64,000 nt of DNA. Origin: Glutamicibacter ardleyensis. Its GTDB lineage: Bacteria; Actinomycetota; Actinomycetes; Actinomycetales; Micrococcaceae. The notes below the pieces were generated by a model. The model saw only the letters and a list, made by a program, of their open reading frames with translations. It was not told the origin of the DNA and ran no database searches. The translations under genes and the position numbers were made by a program. How positions within the stretch are numbered: position 1 is the stretch's first letter; each line of letters starts with the position of its first letter. Shown piece after piece: positions 1-9,610 of this stretch. Where the stretch lies: assembly GCF_014644555.1 (NCBI RefSeq), contig NZ_BMKX01000005.1, forward strand, positions 159,313-223,312, in the 5' to 3' direction.

Positions 1-193
1 AAAAGTGCTTGTTTTCGCGCCGTTTCCGTTCGCTCCAACGAGTAAAAACTCTATACGAGTTTCCGCAGGCTTCCAAATCGAGAGCGTGAGATCTGGTTCA
101 CAAAGCCTAAAACCCGCGGAACTACGCGGAATATTCATGAATCTCGTTCGGACTAGGAGCAAAGCGTCCACAGGCCGTGCCATGATCGTGTGC

Positions 194-1057
194 ATGACGT
201 CACCAAAACTTGCTATTCAAACCGAATTGGGTCGAATGTACAGCCGTCAAGTGGGAGGGGAAGCCACCGTCCCTTCGATCACCACGGTCATCGGTATGGA
301 CAAAATGGATCTCTCCGGATGGGCCGGCTATCTGGCAGCCAAGACCCTGTCTGAAGATCAACGTTTGTCCGAGGCGTTGTCGCAACCGAGCAAAATGCGT
401 TCATTGGTGCGTGAATCTGCCGCGGCCGCCGAACGCTTCCGGGACTCGGCTGCCGCTCGCGGGGATCGGGTGCATAACTACGCCGAACACTACGCATTGC
501 GTGCCTTAGGAGAACCCGAGCAACTGGAGAAGGCGTACGCCGAACTGGAAGCCAATAACGAACTGGGCTTTGCGACACACTTTGAAAAATGGTGGGAACA
601 GTATCAGGTGCAACCATTAGCCACCGAGGTGACGGTGTGGAATCACAGTGTCGGCTACGCGGGAACCATCGACCTGGTGGCCCGAATTGGCGGCAAGGTG
701 TGCTTGGTGGATTACAAAACCAAGGCCATGGATCGTGAGGGGTTCGTGAAAACCCCGGATGACAAAGTCATCATGCAACTTGCGGCAGCCGCCAAGGCCG
801 AGGAGCAAGTGCTCGACGCTGAAGCCGGCGCCTGGCAGGATTGGCCTCATGGCACCGATTCGATGCTGCTGGCGGTCGCGCTAGGGGAGGGCGGGAGTCG
901 AACTTTTATGGCTCCGGTTCAGGCGCTCCCCGATTATTGGTCGAAGTTTTACGCACTGCGCCGCAACTGGGAAGCGCAGTTCAAGATTGCCCAAGCTCGT
1001 GCCTCACTGGTGGAAATCACGCCGCCGCCTCAGGACCAGTCGCCTGCGGCACCGTAG
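194..1057 (+). CDS. PD-(D/E)XK nuclease-like protein
   Basis: A 287-residue soluble protein with the layout of a RecB/Cas4-type PD-(D/E)XK nuclease fold. An acidic residue near position 145 is followed by GTIDLV (Asp near 159) and then LVDYKTK (Asp near 173, Lys near 175), which matches the usual D-x10-15-(D/E)xK metal-binding core. No helicase or zinc domain accompanies it. The reading frame stays open to position 5, but the family-like sequence begins at MTSPKLAIQTELGR, so I place the start at 194; ATG at 182 is also possible. It lies 72 bp upstream of def on the same strand. The fold call is fairly secure from the motif; activity and substrate are unknown, and no other gene of a nuclease system is adjacent. 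Confidence 0.65.
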   Translation: MTSPKLAIQTELGRMYSRQVGGEATVPSITTVIGMDKMDLSGWAGYLAAKTLSEDQRLSEALSQPSKMRSLVRESAAAAERFRDSAAARGDRVHNYAEHYALRALGEPEQLEKAYAELEANNELGFATHFEKWWEQYQVQPLATEVTVWNHSVGYAGTIDLVARIGGKVCLVDYKTKAMDREGFVKTPDDKVIMQLAAAAKAEEQVLDAEAGAWQDWPHGTDSMLLAVALGEGGSRTFMAPVQALPDYWSKFYALRRNWEAQFKIAQARASLVEITPPPQDQSPAAP

Positions 1058-1129
1058 ACTGGTGTAGTTAGTGTTGGTGCGCCCGACACTGACACTTCGC
1101 ACAGCACTACTAAGGGAGCCACACGTACT

Positions 1130-1693
1130 ATGGCGATTTTGGGAATTCGGATCATCGGTGATCCCGTTCTACGCACACCAGCGCAGGAGGTGACCGAGTT
1201 TGGGCCGGAAATCCAGAAGCTGGTCGACGACATGGATCAAACCATGGAAAACGTTGACGGTGCGGGCTTGGCGGCCCCTCAGGTAGGTGTTTCGCTGCGC
1301 GTTTTCACGTACCAAATCGGTGCCGAACGTGGCCATATCATCAACCCGGTACTTGAACTGAGCGAAGACTTTCAGGCAGACGAAAACGAAGGTTGCCTGT
1401 CCATTCCAGGGATATCCGCACCGGTTGCCCGCCGGCGCCACGTGGTAGCTACCGGCTTCGATAAGTTCGGAAAACCGGTTCGTATTGAGGGCGAAGGCAT
1501 GCTTTCCCGGTGCGTGCAGCATGAAACCGATCACCTCGACGGGGTGCTGTTCTTGGATCGACTGGCCCCGGATGAGAAGAAAGCTGCCTGGCGCACACTG
1601 CGTGCCAGCAACTATGAGCAGATGACCACCGCTACCGTGGCGCAACGCGCAGGATTCCTCGGATCCAGCTTCGGCGCCGGACTGGGGAACTAA
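1130..1693 (+). CDS. def: Peptide deformylase
   Basis: Removes the formyl group from the N-terminal methionine of new proteins in the cytoplasm; a metal-dependent hydrolase. The 187-residue product carries all three family motifs in order: GAGLAAPQVGV near residue 44, EGCLSIPG near 87 (metal-ligand Cys) and QHETDHLDG near 134 (HExxH type, two His ligands and the catalytic Glu). It sits two bases before fmt, which performs the reverse chemistry on initiator tRNA. This def-fmt pairing is common in bacteria and supports both calls. A purine-rich AAGGGAG lies about 12 bases upstream of the ATG, further than usual. The identification is secure. Confidence 0.97.
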   Translation: MAILGIRIIGDPVLRTPAQEVTEFGPEIQKLVDDMDQTMENVDGAGLAAPQVGVSLRVFTYQIGAERGHIINPVLELSEDFQADENEGCLSIPGISAPVARRRHVVATGFDKFGKPVRIEGEGMLSRCVQHETDHLDGVLFLDRLAPDEKKAAWRTLRASNYEQMTTATVAQRAGFLGSSFGAGLGN

Positions 1694-1695
1694 CC

Positions 1696-2628
1696 ATGCG
1701 CATCCTCTTTGCTGGAACTCCGCAGGTTGCGGTCACCTCACTGAACTACCTAAATGACGCGGGTTTTGAGATTGCCGCGGTGCTCACCCGCCCGGATGCC
1801 CCGCTAGGACGCAAGCGCGTCATGACTGCCTCCCCGGTGGCCGCGCGCGCCGCGGAACTAGGGTTGGAAACCATCAAGTCGAATAAAATCGATGCGCAGG
1901 TGACGGCCCAATTGGCGGAGCTGAACCTCGACGCGGCAGCCATTGTCGCCTTCGGCGGGTTGGTTCCCCAAGCCGCGCTGAACGTTCCTACCCACGGCTG
2001 GATCAACCTGCACTTTTCCTTATTGCCCCAGTGGCGTGGTGCTGCACCGGTGCAGCACTCGATCATTCACGGCGACGACATCACCGGAGCGGTCACCTTC
2101 CAGTTGGAAGCTGGGTTGGATACCGGGCCAGTCTTTGGTCAGGTCACCGAGCGTATTGGTGAGCTAGATACCGCCGGAATCATGCTGGAGCGGCTGAGCA
2201 TTTCCGGCTCAATGTTATTGGTGCAAACTCTGCAGGCAATCGATTCGGGCCAAGCGCTAGCGGTTGCACAAAGCGGGTCTCACACCTATGCACCAAAAAT
2301 TCTCGACGGTGACGCGCAACTAGATTTCACTCGCACCGCCACCGAGATTCGCCGCCGCGCCCACGGCACGAGCCCCTTCCCGGGTCCTTGGGCTACCGCC
2401 GACGGGTCCAGATACAAGTTTGGACCGCTTAGTGAACGCCGCGAGCGCACCGATCTGGCACCGGGCGTTGTGCATATTGAGCCGGGCAAGCACCCCCAAG
2501 TGTTTATCGGCACCGCCACCTGGGCGTTGGAACTGTCAACTATCCAGCCTCCAGGTAAAAAAATGATGAACGCCTCCGACTGGGCTCGCGGAATCTTGAC
2601 CCAGGGAACGAAAGTGAGCTTCGCATGA
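1696..2628 (+). CDS. fmt: Methionyl-tRNA formyltransferase
   Basis: Transfers a formyl group from 10-formyl-tetrahydrofolate to the methionine on initiator tRNA. The 310-residue protein is the normal family length. The N-terminal formyltransferase domain (about 1-190) includes the family signature HFSLLPQWRGAAPVQ near residue 105, with the catalytic Asn-His-Asp region around it. The C-terminal domain (about 205-305) would bind tRNA. It begins two bases after def and its stop overlaps the start of rsmB in an ATGA, so the three genes are probably translated from one message. Confidence 0.97.
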   Translation: MRILFAGTPQVAVTSLNYLNDAGFEIAAVLTRPDAPLGRKRVMTASPVAARAAELGLETIKSNKIDAQVTAQLAELNLDAAAIVAFGGLVPQAALNVPTHGWINLHFSLLPQWRGAAPVQHSIIHGDDITGAVTFQLEAGLDTGPVFGQVTERIGELDTAGIMLERLSISGSMLLVQTLQAIDSGQALAVAQSGSHTYAPKILDGDAQLDFTRTATEIRRRAHGTSPFPGPWATADGSRYKFGPLSERRERTDLAPGVVHIEPGKHPQVFIGTATWALELSTIQPPGKKMMNASDWARGILTQGTKVSFA

Positions 2629-4139
2629 GCGAACACGATCGACACAACGAACCTCGACGCAACGAAGCCGGTCGTACCCGCAACCGCGGGCAGGGGGACC
2701 GCCCTCGCCAGTACAGCCAGTCGGCCCCTGGGCAGCGTAAACGCGCCGCCGATCCGGCTCGACTAGTCGCTTTTAAAGTGTTGCGCGAGGTCTCCGCCAA
2801 GGACGCCTACGCCAACCTGGTATTGCCCAAGATGATTCGTGAGCATCAGCTCGAAAAGCGCGACGCCGGTTTTGCCACCGAGCTTGCTTATGGTGCGCTG
2901 CGCTCACAAGGTTTTTACGACGCGATCCTATCCACCTTGGTGGACCGGCCACTGTCCGAGCTTGACCCGGCGATCCTCGACGCACTGCGTCTGGGCGCCC
3001 ACCAGTTGCTGGCGATGCGCGTGCCAAAACACGCGGCGTTAGATGAAACCGTGTCGTTGGCTCGCGCGCAGATTGGTGCTGGCCCCTCGGGACTCATCAA
3101 CGCGGTCCTGCGCAAGGTCAGCCTGCAGGAGCCCGAACAGTGGGTCGCACAGCTGACCGCGGCTACTACCAGCGAGTCAGAAAAACTGTCCATCGAGCAC
3201 TCGCACCCGGACTGGATCGTGCGTGCACTACGCGGCGCATTGATCGCGCACGGCCGCGAGGCCACCGAACTTTCCGCGTTGCTCGAAGCAGACAACCTCG
3301 CCCCGGTAGTCAACTTGGTCGCTCTGCCCGGTCTGGGCACCGTGGATGCGGCGCTGGAAGCTGGCGCCGAGCCGGGCACCCTGGTGGTGGATTCGGCGAC
3401 CTATAAGCATGGCGATGTGGCCCGCGTGCCAGGCGTGCGTGAGGGAACCATCCGCGTGCAGGACGCCGGCAGCCAGCTGGTAGCCCGCGCGCTGGCCAAC
3501 GTTGAGTTGCCGGTGCCAGGCGAAGATACCTACTGGCTCGATCTCTGCGCAGGTCCCGGCGGCAAGGCGGCGTTACTTGGTGCACTAGCCGTACAGCGCG
3601 ACGCCAGACTAACCGCAAATGAGCCTACCGAACACCGTGCCCGACTGGTTGAACAGTCCATGTCCGCGGTGCCCGGAGACTTCTGGATGGTCACCACCAA
3701 GGACGGCCGCGACTACGGCACCGAAGAATTCGCCGGAGACTATGACCGCATCATGGTCGACGCGCCCTGCTCCGGGCTTGGTTCGCTTCGCCGCCGGCCA
3801 GAATCTCGCTGGCGCAAACAGCCTCGTGACATTCCGGAGCTGACCAGCTTGCAAGGAGAACTGCTCAGCGCCGCGTTCAGCGCGGTGCGCGTGGGCGGGG
3901 TCATCGGGTTTGTCACCTGTTCACCACATATGGCAGAAACTCGTCTGGTGGTCGAGGATTTCCTCAAATCCCAGCCGAACGCCACACTGCTAGATACCGG
4001 TGCCGCGGTCAACGCCGTTGCCCTCGAAGGTTTCCCCGCCAGCGGTCACGAACTTGCCGGTGGCAGCACCGCGCAGCTGTGGCCACATGTGCACGGTACC
4101 GATGCCATGTTCATGGCGATCATCACCAAAACCGCATAG
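2625..4139 (+). CDS. rsmB: 16S rRNA (cytosine-C5)-methyltransferase RsmB
   Basis: Predicted to methylate C967 of 16S rRNA (E. coli numbering) using S-adenosylmethionine. The 504-residue product has a basic, disordered first ~45 residues, a NusB-like RNA-binding domain (about 45-185) and a Rossmann methyltransferase domain. The methyltransferase part shows [10 protein letters not shown] (SAM binding), DAPCSGLG near residue 380 and TCSPH near 430, which supply the two Cys residues used by RNA m5C methyltransferases. It overlaps fmt by four bases. The basic N-terminal extension is common in actinobacterial members. Confidence 0.95.
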   Translation: MSEHDRHNEPRRNEAGRTRNRGQGDRPRQYSQSAPGQRKRAADPARLVAFKVLREVSAKDAYANLVLPKMIREHQLEKRDAGFATELAYGALRSQGFYDAILSTLVDRPLSELDPAILDALRLGAHQLLAMRVPKHAALDETVSLARAQIGAGPSGLINAVLRKVSLQEPEQWVAQLTAATTSESEKLSIEHSHPDWIVRALRGALIAHGREATELSALLEADNLAPVVNLVALPGLGTVDAALEAGAEPGTLVVDSATYKHGDVARVPGVREGTIRVQDAGSQLVARALANVELPVPGEDTYWLDLCAGPGGKAALLGALAVQRDARLTANEPTEHRARLVEQSMSAVPGDFWMVTTKDGRDYGTEEFAGDYDRIMVDAPCSGLGSLRRRPESRWRKQPRDIPELTSLQGELLSAAFSAVRVGGVIGFVTCSPHMAETRLVVEDFLKSQPNATLLDTGAAVNAVALEGFPASGHELAGGSTAQLWPHVHGTDAMFMAIITKTA

Positions 4140-4179
4140 TTCGCGACCTATTTCCCAGCGCCCCACCCAAGGAGCACCG

Positions 4180-4842
4180 ATGAGTCACCCGCGCATTAAC
4201 CCGTCGATCCTATCCGCAGACTTCGCCAACCTCGCCAGCGAGCTGGACCGTATCCACACCGCAGACGCCGTCCACGTGGATGTGATGGACAACCATTTTG
4301 TGCCAAATCTGACCCTCGGGCTTCCCGTGGTGGATTCGCTGCAAAAGGTTAGCAAGCTGCCGATCGATGTGCACTTGATGATCGAAAACGCCGATCGCTG
4401 GGCCCCGGAATATGCGCAACTCGGCGTGGATTCGGTGACTTTTCATGCCGAGGCCTCCGCCGCGCCGATCCGTTTGGCCCGCGAATTGTCTGCCGCCGGG
4501 TCCAAGGCGGCGATGGCCTTGCGTCCGGCCACCCCGATCGAACCGTACTTGGACATGCTCGGTGAGTTGGACATGATCTTGTTGATGACCGTTGAACCGG
4601 GTTTTGGCGGACAGAAGTTCCTGGACCTGGTGCTGCCGAAAATTAGGCGCACCGCGAAGGCTATCGCCGGCACCGGAAAGCCGATCGCCCTGCAGGTGGA
4701 CGGGGGCATCTCCCGGGACACGATCCTGCGCGCCGCCGAGGCCGGCGCCGACGTATTTGTGGCGGGTTCAGCGGTGTATTCGGCACCCGAACCGGCCGCA
4801 GAAATTGACGCATTACGAAACCTTGCGCGCATCACCCACTAG
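4180..4842 (+). CDS. rpe: Ribulose-phosphate 3-epimerase
   Basis: Interconverts ribulose 5-phosphate and xylulose 5-phosphate in the pentose phosphate pathway. The 220-residue TIM barrel starts [13 protein letters not shown] and contains [35 protein letters not shown] and VDGGI. These provide the metal-binding Asp/His residues and the phosphate-binding loop of the family. The start at 4180 follows AAGGAGCACCG, a good ribosome-binding site; the frame is open further upstream but that part overlaps rsmB and has no family sequence. Ribulose 5-phosphate is also the substrate of the DHBP synthase half of RibBA encoded just downstream, though the riboflavin genes have their own leader. Confidence 0.96.
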   Translation: MSHPRINPSILSADFANLASELDRIHTADAVHVDVMDNHFVPNLTLGLPVVDSLQKVSKLPIDVHLMIENADRWAPEYAQLGVDSVTFHAEASAAPIRLARELSAAGSKAAMALRPATPIEPYLDMLGELDMILLMTVEPGFGGQKFLDLVLPKIRRTAKAIAGTGKPIALQVDGGISRDTILRAAEAGADVFVAGSAVYSAPEPAAEIDALRNLARITH

Positions 4843-4875
4843 GATGTGTCAGACTAGGTGTAAATAAACACGAAT

Positions 4876-5011
4876 ACGTGCTCCGGGGTCGGTGTAAGTC
4901 CGAACCGGCGGTGATAGTCCGCGACCCGCTTCCAAGGCCACAAGCTAAGGTAAGCGGTTGAGCCGGTGAAATTCCGGTACCGACAGTTAAAGTCTGGATG
5001 GGAGAAGCACG
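4876..5011 (+). promoter_or_regulatory. FMN riboswitch (RFN element)
   Basis: The leader of the riboflavin operon contains a classic RFN aptamer. The closing stem pairs CGTGCT (4877-4882) with AGCACG (5006-5011). Conserved internal segments include GGCGGTGATAGTCCGCGAC, GAGCCGGTGAAATTCCGG and GGATGGGAGAAGC. The aptamer binds FMN and lowers expression of riboflavin genes. Between it and the first gene there is no U-rich terminator, but CACCC (5091-5095) can pair with GGGTG (5117-5121), which overlaps the GAAGGG ribosome-binding site. That suggests control at translation initiation (inference). Confidence 0.95.
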
Positions 5012-5122
5012 GGTTTGATTTGCCGTTGGCGTTGCTGACCGGACCGCTCTTTTGAGCCGTTCGAGCACCACGTCTAGGCCATCAAATGCACACCCCCGGA
5101 GCCGCCGCTTCGAGAAGGGTGA

Positions 5123-5836
5123 ATGATGGATATTCTGCGGTGGCTCATTGAAGCTTTTAACTCACAAATTGCGATCGGTACCTCGGCACTTTTGGTGCGT
5201 GAGGTCGTCGGCAATATTTTTGGTCTAGCCAGCGCGCTAGGCGGCATGCGCCGTAAAATCTGGGCCTGGCCCGTAGGCATTATCGGCAACCTCTTACTGC
5301 TCACGGTCTTTTTGGGCAGCATTTTTGACACCGGCTACACCGCCAACCTCTGGGGTCAGGCAGGCCGGCAAATCATGTTCATCGCCGTGTCCTTCTACGG
5401 ATGGGTGCGCTGGAAGCAAGCCCGCGATGAAAACGGTGCGGGCCACGCGGTCACCCCACAATGGGCATCAAATAGGGCCCGAGTCTCTCTGGTTGCGATC
5501 CTCATTGTCGGCACCGTGGCGCTGACTCCACTCTTTAGGGCACTAGGCTCCTACGACCCGGTCTGGGCCGACGCCTGGACCTTCGTCGGTTCGCTGCTGG
5601 CCACCTATGGCATGGCCAAGGGCTGGGTCGAATTCTGGCTGATCTGGGTCGCGGTGGACGCGGTCGGCGTCCCCTTGCTCTTCTCCGCCGGCTACTACGC
5701 CAGCGCCTTCATGTACCTGTTCTACGGTGGTTTCACCATCGTTGGCTTCTTCGTCTGGATGAAGGCTAAAAGGAACGAAAAACCGGCGATCGAAACCGAA
5801 ATGCTCGATCCGACGATCAGGGGGAAACAGTCATGA
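5123..5836 (+). CDS. ribM: RibM/PnuC-family riboflavin transporter
   Basis: A 237-residue, very hydrophobic protein with about seven predicted membrane segments and a PnuC-type core, for example WAWPVGIIGNLLLL and FYGWVRW. PnuC proteins carry nicotinamide riboside, but the branch found behind FMN riboswitches in actinobacteria (RibM/PnuX) takes up riboflavin. Here the gene is first after an FMN riboswitch and overlaps ribD by four bases, so riboflavin uptake is the most likely role. Two ATG codons (5123 and 5126) could start it. Substrate is inferred from context, not from a diagnostic residue. Confidence 0.85.
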   Translation: MMDILRWLIEAFNSQIAIGTSALLVREVVGNIFGLASALGGMRRKIWAWPVGIIGNLLLLTVFLGSIFDTGYTANLWGQAGRQIMFIAVSFYGWVRWKQARDENGAGHAVTPQWASNRARVSLVAILIVGTVALTPLFRALGSYDPVWADAWTFVGSLLATYGMAKGWVEFWLIWVAVDAVGVPLLFSAGYYASAFMYLFYGGFTIVGFFVWMKAKRNEKPAIETEMLDPTIRGKQS

Positions 5837-6891
5837 TCGAAACCACAGACCTGGACCAGGCACTGCGCACCGCACTGGAAGCTGCGACGCGTGGCGCCCG
5901 CGGGGCCAACCCACTAGTTGGCGCGTGCGTGCTAGACGGGGCGGGACGTGTGATCGCCACCGGTTTCCACCTGGGCGCCGGCAACCCGCATGCGGAGATT
6001 GACGCGCTGCGCCGTTTAGGCCGGATGGATCGTGACCAAGCGGCGGAGCTGACCATGGTGGTCACCTTGGAACCGTGCAACCACACCGGACGCACCGGTC
6101 CGTGCGCTCAGGCTATCGCCAACGCCGGCATCGGACATGTGCACTACGCGATGAGTGATGACACCAGCGCTGCCAGTGGCGGCGCGCAGTTCCTGCGTTC
6201 GCGCGGGGTGCAGGTGACACAGAGCGAAAATAATCAGCCGGCCTGGGAACTAAATCACCGCTGGTTCCGCGCCAAAGCAGAAAATCGCCCCTTCATCACC
6301 GTGAAGACCGCACAATCCCTGGACGGGCGGATCAACGCGCCCGACGGCAGCAGCCAATGGATTACCTCCGATGCCTCGCGCAACCACTCGCACGGGCTAC
6401 GCGCCCGAGTAGACGCGATCGTTGTCGGTACCAATACGGTGATAGCCGACGATCCGCGGTTGACCGCACGCACCGCCGCCGGGGGACTGCACGAGCATCA
6501 GCCTTACCGCTTTGTGATGGGGCACCGCGAACTGCCAGAAAACCTCGCCTTAGCCTATGACAACAACTGGGAACAGCTGCGCACTCACGAGGTCTCCGTG
6601 CTCATCGAGCGCGCCACCGAGTTGGGCTTTAATCACCTGCTCATCGAGGGCGGTTCGATCATCGCCTCGGCCTTCATCGAAGCCGACCTGGCAGATGAAA
6701 TTTACTGCTACCAGGCCCCGGTGATCATCGGTGCGGGCAGTACCTCGGTGAATATCGCCTCGGTGACCACCCTGTCCCAAGCCCGGCATTTTAGGCTCGA
6801 CGCCCACCAGTCTGACGCACTGACCAGGCTGGATGCCGACGTGATGATGCATCTTGAACCGTTGCCGCAGCGCGTCGCCCAAACTTTTTAG
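5833..6891 (+). CDS. ribD: Riboflavin biosynthesis deaminase/reductase RibD
   Basis: Bifunctional enzyme for the second and third steps of riboflavin synthesis: deamination of the pyrimidine and NADPH-dependent reduction of the ribosyl side chain. The 352 residues split into an N-terminal cytidine-deaminase-like domain (about 1-145) with zinc motif NPHAEIDAL and EPCNHTGRTGPC, and a C-terminal DHFR-like reductase domain (about 150-345) with TVKTAQSLDGRI and LLIEGG. The segment joining the two conserved parts of the reductase domain (about 220-265) looks shorter than in many homologues. It overlaps ribM by ATGA and is followed after 14 bases by ribE. Confidence 0.95.
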   Translation: MIETTDLDQALRTALEAATRGARGANPLVGACVLDGAGRVIATGFHLGAGNPHAEIDALRRLGRMDRDQAAELTMVVTLEPCNHTGRTGPCAQAIANAGIGHVHYAMSDDTSAASGGAQFLRSRGVQVTQSENNQPAWELNHRWFRAKAENRPFITVKTAQSLDGRINAPDGSSQWITSDASRNHSHGLRARVDAIVVGTNTVIADDPRLTARTAAGGLHEHQPYRFVMGHRELPENLALAYDNNWEQLRTHEVSVLIERATELGFNHLLIEGGSIIASAFIEADLADEIYCYQAPVIIGAGSTSVNIASVTTLSQARHFRLDAHQSDALTRLDADVMMHLEPLPQRVAQTF

Positions 6892-6905
6892 AAGGAAACC
6901 ACACC

Positions 6906-7529
6906 ATGTTTACCGGAATTATCACCGGCACCGGAACGGTACTGGCAATCACAAACCACCCCGAGCAAGACCTCGCCGTACTGACCCTCAAAGCTCCCGG
7001 GCACGCCGAAGACCTCGGACTCGGTGGCTCCCTGGCGGTCAACGGCGTCTGCCTGACCGCCACCGAATTAGACGGCGACACCGTCAGTGTGGACGTGATG
7101 GGTGAAACCCTGCGTCGCACCAGCACCGGAGCACTGCATCCTCAGTCGGTCGTTAACTTAGAGCGCTGCACCCCTGCGGGCGCCAGACTCGACGGGCACG
7201 TCGTACAGGGCCACGTCGACGCTGTCGGCACCGTACTGGCCCGCGAGGATCACGGACAGTGGACCACCTTCCGCATCTCGGTACCCGATGACTACGCACC
7301 GCTCACCGCAGAAAAGGGCTCCATCGCACTGGATGGCATCTCGCTGACGATCACCGCGGTGTCCCCAGCCAGCGCCACCGGCGCACACTGGGTGGAGGTC
7401 GGCATCATTCCGATCACCCTGCAGGAAACGACCATGGGCACCCGCCAAGCCGGCGACGCCATCAACATCGAGGTAGACGTGCTGGCCAAGTACGTGGCAC
7501 GGCTGAACGAGTTTGGAGGCCGAATCTAA
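6906..7529 (+). CDS. ribE: Riboflavin synthase alpha chain
   Basis: Converts two molecules of 6,7-dimethyl-8-ribityllumazine into riboflavin plus the pyrimidine precursor. The 207-residue protein starts with the hallmark MFTGIITGTG and consists of two similar lumazine-binding domains: about 1-95 with GGSLAVNGVCLT, and about 96-200 with KGSIALDGISLT. A good ribosome-binding site, AGAAGGAAACC, precedes it. Its stop overlaps the ribBA start in TAATG. The gene is called ribE or ribC depending on the species convention. Confidence 0.96.
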   Translation: MFTGIITGTGTVLAITNHPEQDLAVLTLKAPGHAEDLGLGGSLAVNGVCLTATELDGDTVSVDVMGETLRRTSTGALHPQSVVNLERCTPAGARLDGHVVQGHVDAVGTVLAREDHGQWTTFRISVPDDYAPLTAEKGSIALDGISLTITAVSPASATGAHWVEVGIIPITLQETTMGTRQAGDAINIEVDVLAKYVARLNEFGGRI

Positions 7530-8752
7530 TGGCCGGCAAAGAACTTGATTCGATCCCTACCGCATTAGCCGCGCTAGCCGCCGGTGGCGCGGTAGTAGTA
7601 GTGGACGACGAAGACCGCGAAAACGAAGGTGACATCATCTTCGCCGCACAATTTGCCACTCCAGAGCTGATGGGTTTCACCATTCGTTACACCTCCGGGG
7701 TCATTTGTGTGCCACTGGACGCTGCCCGCGCCGATCAGCTCGGTCTGGCCCCCATGGTCGGTATCAATCAGGATTCCAAGGGCACCGCCTTCACCGTGTC
7801 CTGCGATGCCGCCAGCGGGATCAGCACCGGAATTTCGGCCGCTGACCGGGCGCTGACCTCACGCCTTTTGGCCGATCCTGACACTGTGGCGGCTCAGCTA
7901 TCGAGGCCAGGGCATATTTTCCCGTTGCGCGCCGCAGCCAACGGCGTGCTCGAACGCCGCGGACACACCGAAGCAGCCGTGGACCTGTGCCGCGGTGCGG
8001 GCTTAGCACCAGTGGGTGTGATCGGAGAAATCGTCAACGATGACGGTTCGATGATGCGCCTCGATGAGCTGCGCGTCTTCGCCGCCGAGCACCAATTACC
8101 GCTGATCAGCATCGAGGATTTGGCTCGCTGGCGTCGGGTCAACGATGAAATCGCGTTGACCGAAGCGGTAAAGTTGCCCACCCCCTTTGGTACCTTCAGC
8201 GCACGGGCCGCCTCTGTGGAAGGGCATGAACATATTGTGCTCAGCCACCCGGCCCCCACCTTGGACGGACCGACTAACCTGGTGCGGATTCACTCCGAAT
8301 GCCTCACCGGCGACGTATTTGGGTCCTACCGTTGTGATTGTGGCGAGCAGCTTCACGCGGCACTTCAGCAGATTGCCGCTGAGGGCGGACACCTGGTGTA
8401 CGTACGTGGGCACGAAGGCCGCGGCATCGGGCTATTTAACAAGCTGCGCACCTACGCGCTGCAAGAAACGGGTGTTGATACGCTCGACGCAAACCTGCAC
8501 CTAGGCTTCCCGGCAGATGCCCGCGAATACTTCGCGGTCGCCGCCATCCTCAAGCACCTGGGTATCGACGAGATCCGCTTGCTGACTAACAATCCCGATA
8601 AGCAGGCACAGCTCATCCAAGCCGGCGTGCACGTCACCGAGCTGGTCCCCAGCCGCATCGCCCCGCGCAGCGAAAATGAAAGCTACCTGCGCACCAAACA
8701 GCAGCGCTTCGGCCACGACCTGCAATTGCCGCACACTAAAACCAGCTTCTAA
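7529..8752 (+). CDS. ribBA: Bifunctional DHBP synthase / GTP cyclohydrolase II
   Basis: Supplies both precursors of riboflavin: 3,4-dihydroxy-2-butanone 4-phosphate from ribulose 5-phosphate, and the pyrimidine from GTP. The 407 residues contain an N-terminal RibB domain (about 1-205) with the acidic loop [10 protein letters not shown], and a C-terminal RibA domain (about 210-400) with the zinc site in [20 protein letters not shown] near residue 256 and [10 protein letters not shown]. Both active sites appear intact, so this is not one of the variants with a dead half. Start and stop codons overlap with ribE. Confidence 0.96.
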   Translation: MAGKELDSIPTALAALAAGGAVVVVDDEDRENEGDIIFAAQFATPELMGFTIRYTSGVICVPLDAARADQLGLAPMVGINQDSKGTAFTVSCDAASGISTGISAADRALTSRLLADPDTVAAQLSRPGHIFPLRAAANGVLERRGHTEAAVDLCRGAGLAPVGVIGEIVNDDGSMMRLDELRVFAAEHQLPLISIEDLARWRRVNDEIALTEAVKLPTPFGTFSARAASVEGHEHIVLSHPAPTLDGPTNLVRIHSECLTGDVFGSYRCDCGEQLHAALQQIAAEGGHLVYVRGHEGRGIGLFNKLRTYALQETGVDTLDANLHLGFPADAREYFAVAAILKHLGIDEIRLLTNNPDKQAQLIQAGVHVTELVPSRIAPRSENESYLRTKQQRFGHDLQLPHTKTSF

Positions 8753-8787
8753 CCCAGCTGCAAACCAAGATTTTCAAGGAGAACCCC

Positions 8788-9261
8788 ATGAGCAAACACG
8801 GAGCCCCGAGCAACGTCGCCGATGAACTTACGGCACTTGACCTCTCCGGAGTTAAAGTCGCGATCGTTGCCGCCAGCTGGCATGAGGTCATCATGAACGG
8901 TCTGATCGACGGCGCACAGCGTGCCGCTCGCGACGCTGGCATTGTGCCCACGCTGGTCCGTGTACCGGGCACCTTCGAACTACCGGTGGCAGCCAGCCAT
9001 CTGGCACAGAGCTACGATGCGGTGGTCGCGCTCGGCGTGGTCATCCGCGGCGGAACCCCACACTTCGATTACGTCTGCCTGGCTGCAACCAACGGGCTCA
9101 CCGACGTTTCGGTAAATACCCGCACCCCGGTGGGCTTCGGCGTGCTCACCTGCGATGACGAAAAGCAGGCGCTAGACCGTGCAGGTTTGGAAGGCTCCAG
9201 CGAAGATAAAGGCTACGAGGCCTTCTCCGCTGCTGTGATGACCGTCGCAGCACTACGCTGA
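8788..9261 (+). CDS. ribH: 6,7-dimethyl-8-ribityllumazine synthase
   Basis: Condenses the DHBP synthase product with the pyrimidine to form the lumazine substrate of riboflavin synthase. The 157-residue length is typical. Recognisable segments are [30 protein letters not shown] and [17 protein letters not shown], where the His is the catalytic one. A strong AAGGAG lies 8 bases before the ATG. It is the last gene of the riboflavin operon; no clear intrinsic terminator follows before hisE. Confidence 0.96.
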   Translation: MSKHGAPSNVADELTALDLSGVKVAIVAASWHEVIMNGLIDGAQRAARDAGIVPTLVRVPGTFELPVAASHLAQSYDAVVALGVVIRGGTPHFDYVCLAATNGLTDVSVNTRTPVGFGVLTCDDEKQALDRAGLEGSSEDKGYEAFSAAVMTVAALR

Positions 9262-9319
9262 AATACGGTTTTGGCGTCACAAAGCGAGCTAGAAGTTCGG
9301 GCGTCGGCTGGAAAACCGA

Positions 9320-9325
9320 TAAGCT
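9320..9325 (+). promoter_or_regulatory. -10 box of hisE, predicted leaderless
   Basis: TAAGCT lies exactly 7 nt before the GTG at 9333. No ribosome-binding site precedes that GTG, so the message probably begins at the start codon. No clear -35 box is visible. Confidence 0.55.
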
Positions 9326-9332
9326 GGTGCAC

Positions 9333-9596
9333 GTGAAAACTTTTGACGAGCTCTTCAGCGAATTGTCGCTCAAGGCCCAAACCCGCCCGGAAGGCTCTCG
9401 TACCATCGCCGAACTCGATTCGGGTGTCCACGGCATCGGCAAGAAAGTTGTCGAGGAAGCCGCCGAAGTATGGATGGCCGCAGAGTACGAAAGTGACGAA
9501 GAAACAGCGGAAGAAATCTCCCAGCTGCTCTACCACTTGCAGGTTTTGATGATTGCCAAGGGTCTAACCTTGGCCGACGTTTACAAGCATCTCTAG
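9333..9596 (+). CDS. hisE: Phosphoribosyl-ATP pyrophosphatase
   Basis: Second step of histidine synthesis: hydrolyses phosphoribosyl-ATP to phosphoribosyl-AMP and pyrophosphate. The 87-residue all-alpha protein carries the MazG-like metal-binding core [14 protein letters not shown] and [19 protein letters not shown] choose the GTG at 9333 because it gives the family-like N-terminus and lies 7 nt behind a TAAGCT -10 box; GTG at 9327 is in the same frame but lies too close to that box. Here hisE is separate from hisI, which is 4 kb away next to trpE. Confidence 0.93.
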   Translation: MKTFDELFSELSLKAQTRPEGSRTIAELDSGVHGIGKKVVEEAAEVWMAAEYESDEETAEEISQLLYHLQVLMIAKGLTLADVYKHL

Positions 9597-9610
9597 CCGT
9601 CGCGCTGCTG

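Noticed and set aside
5-193. Extension of the first gene to the window edge
   Set aside because: The added 63 codons do not look like the family, and the recognisable N-terminus begins at 194.
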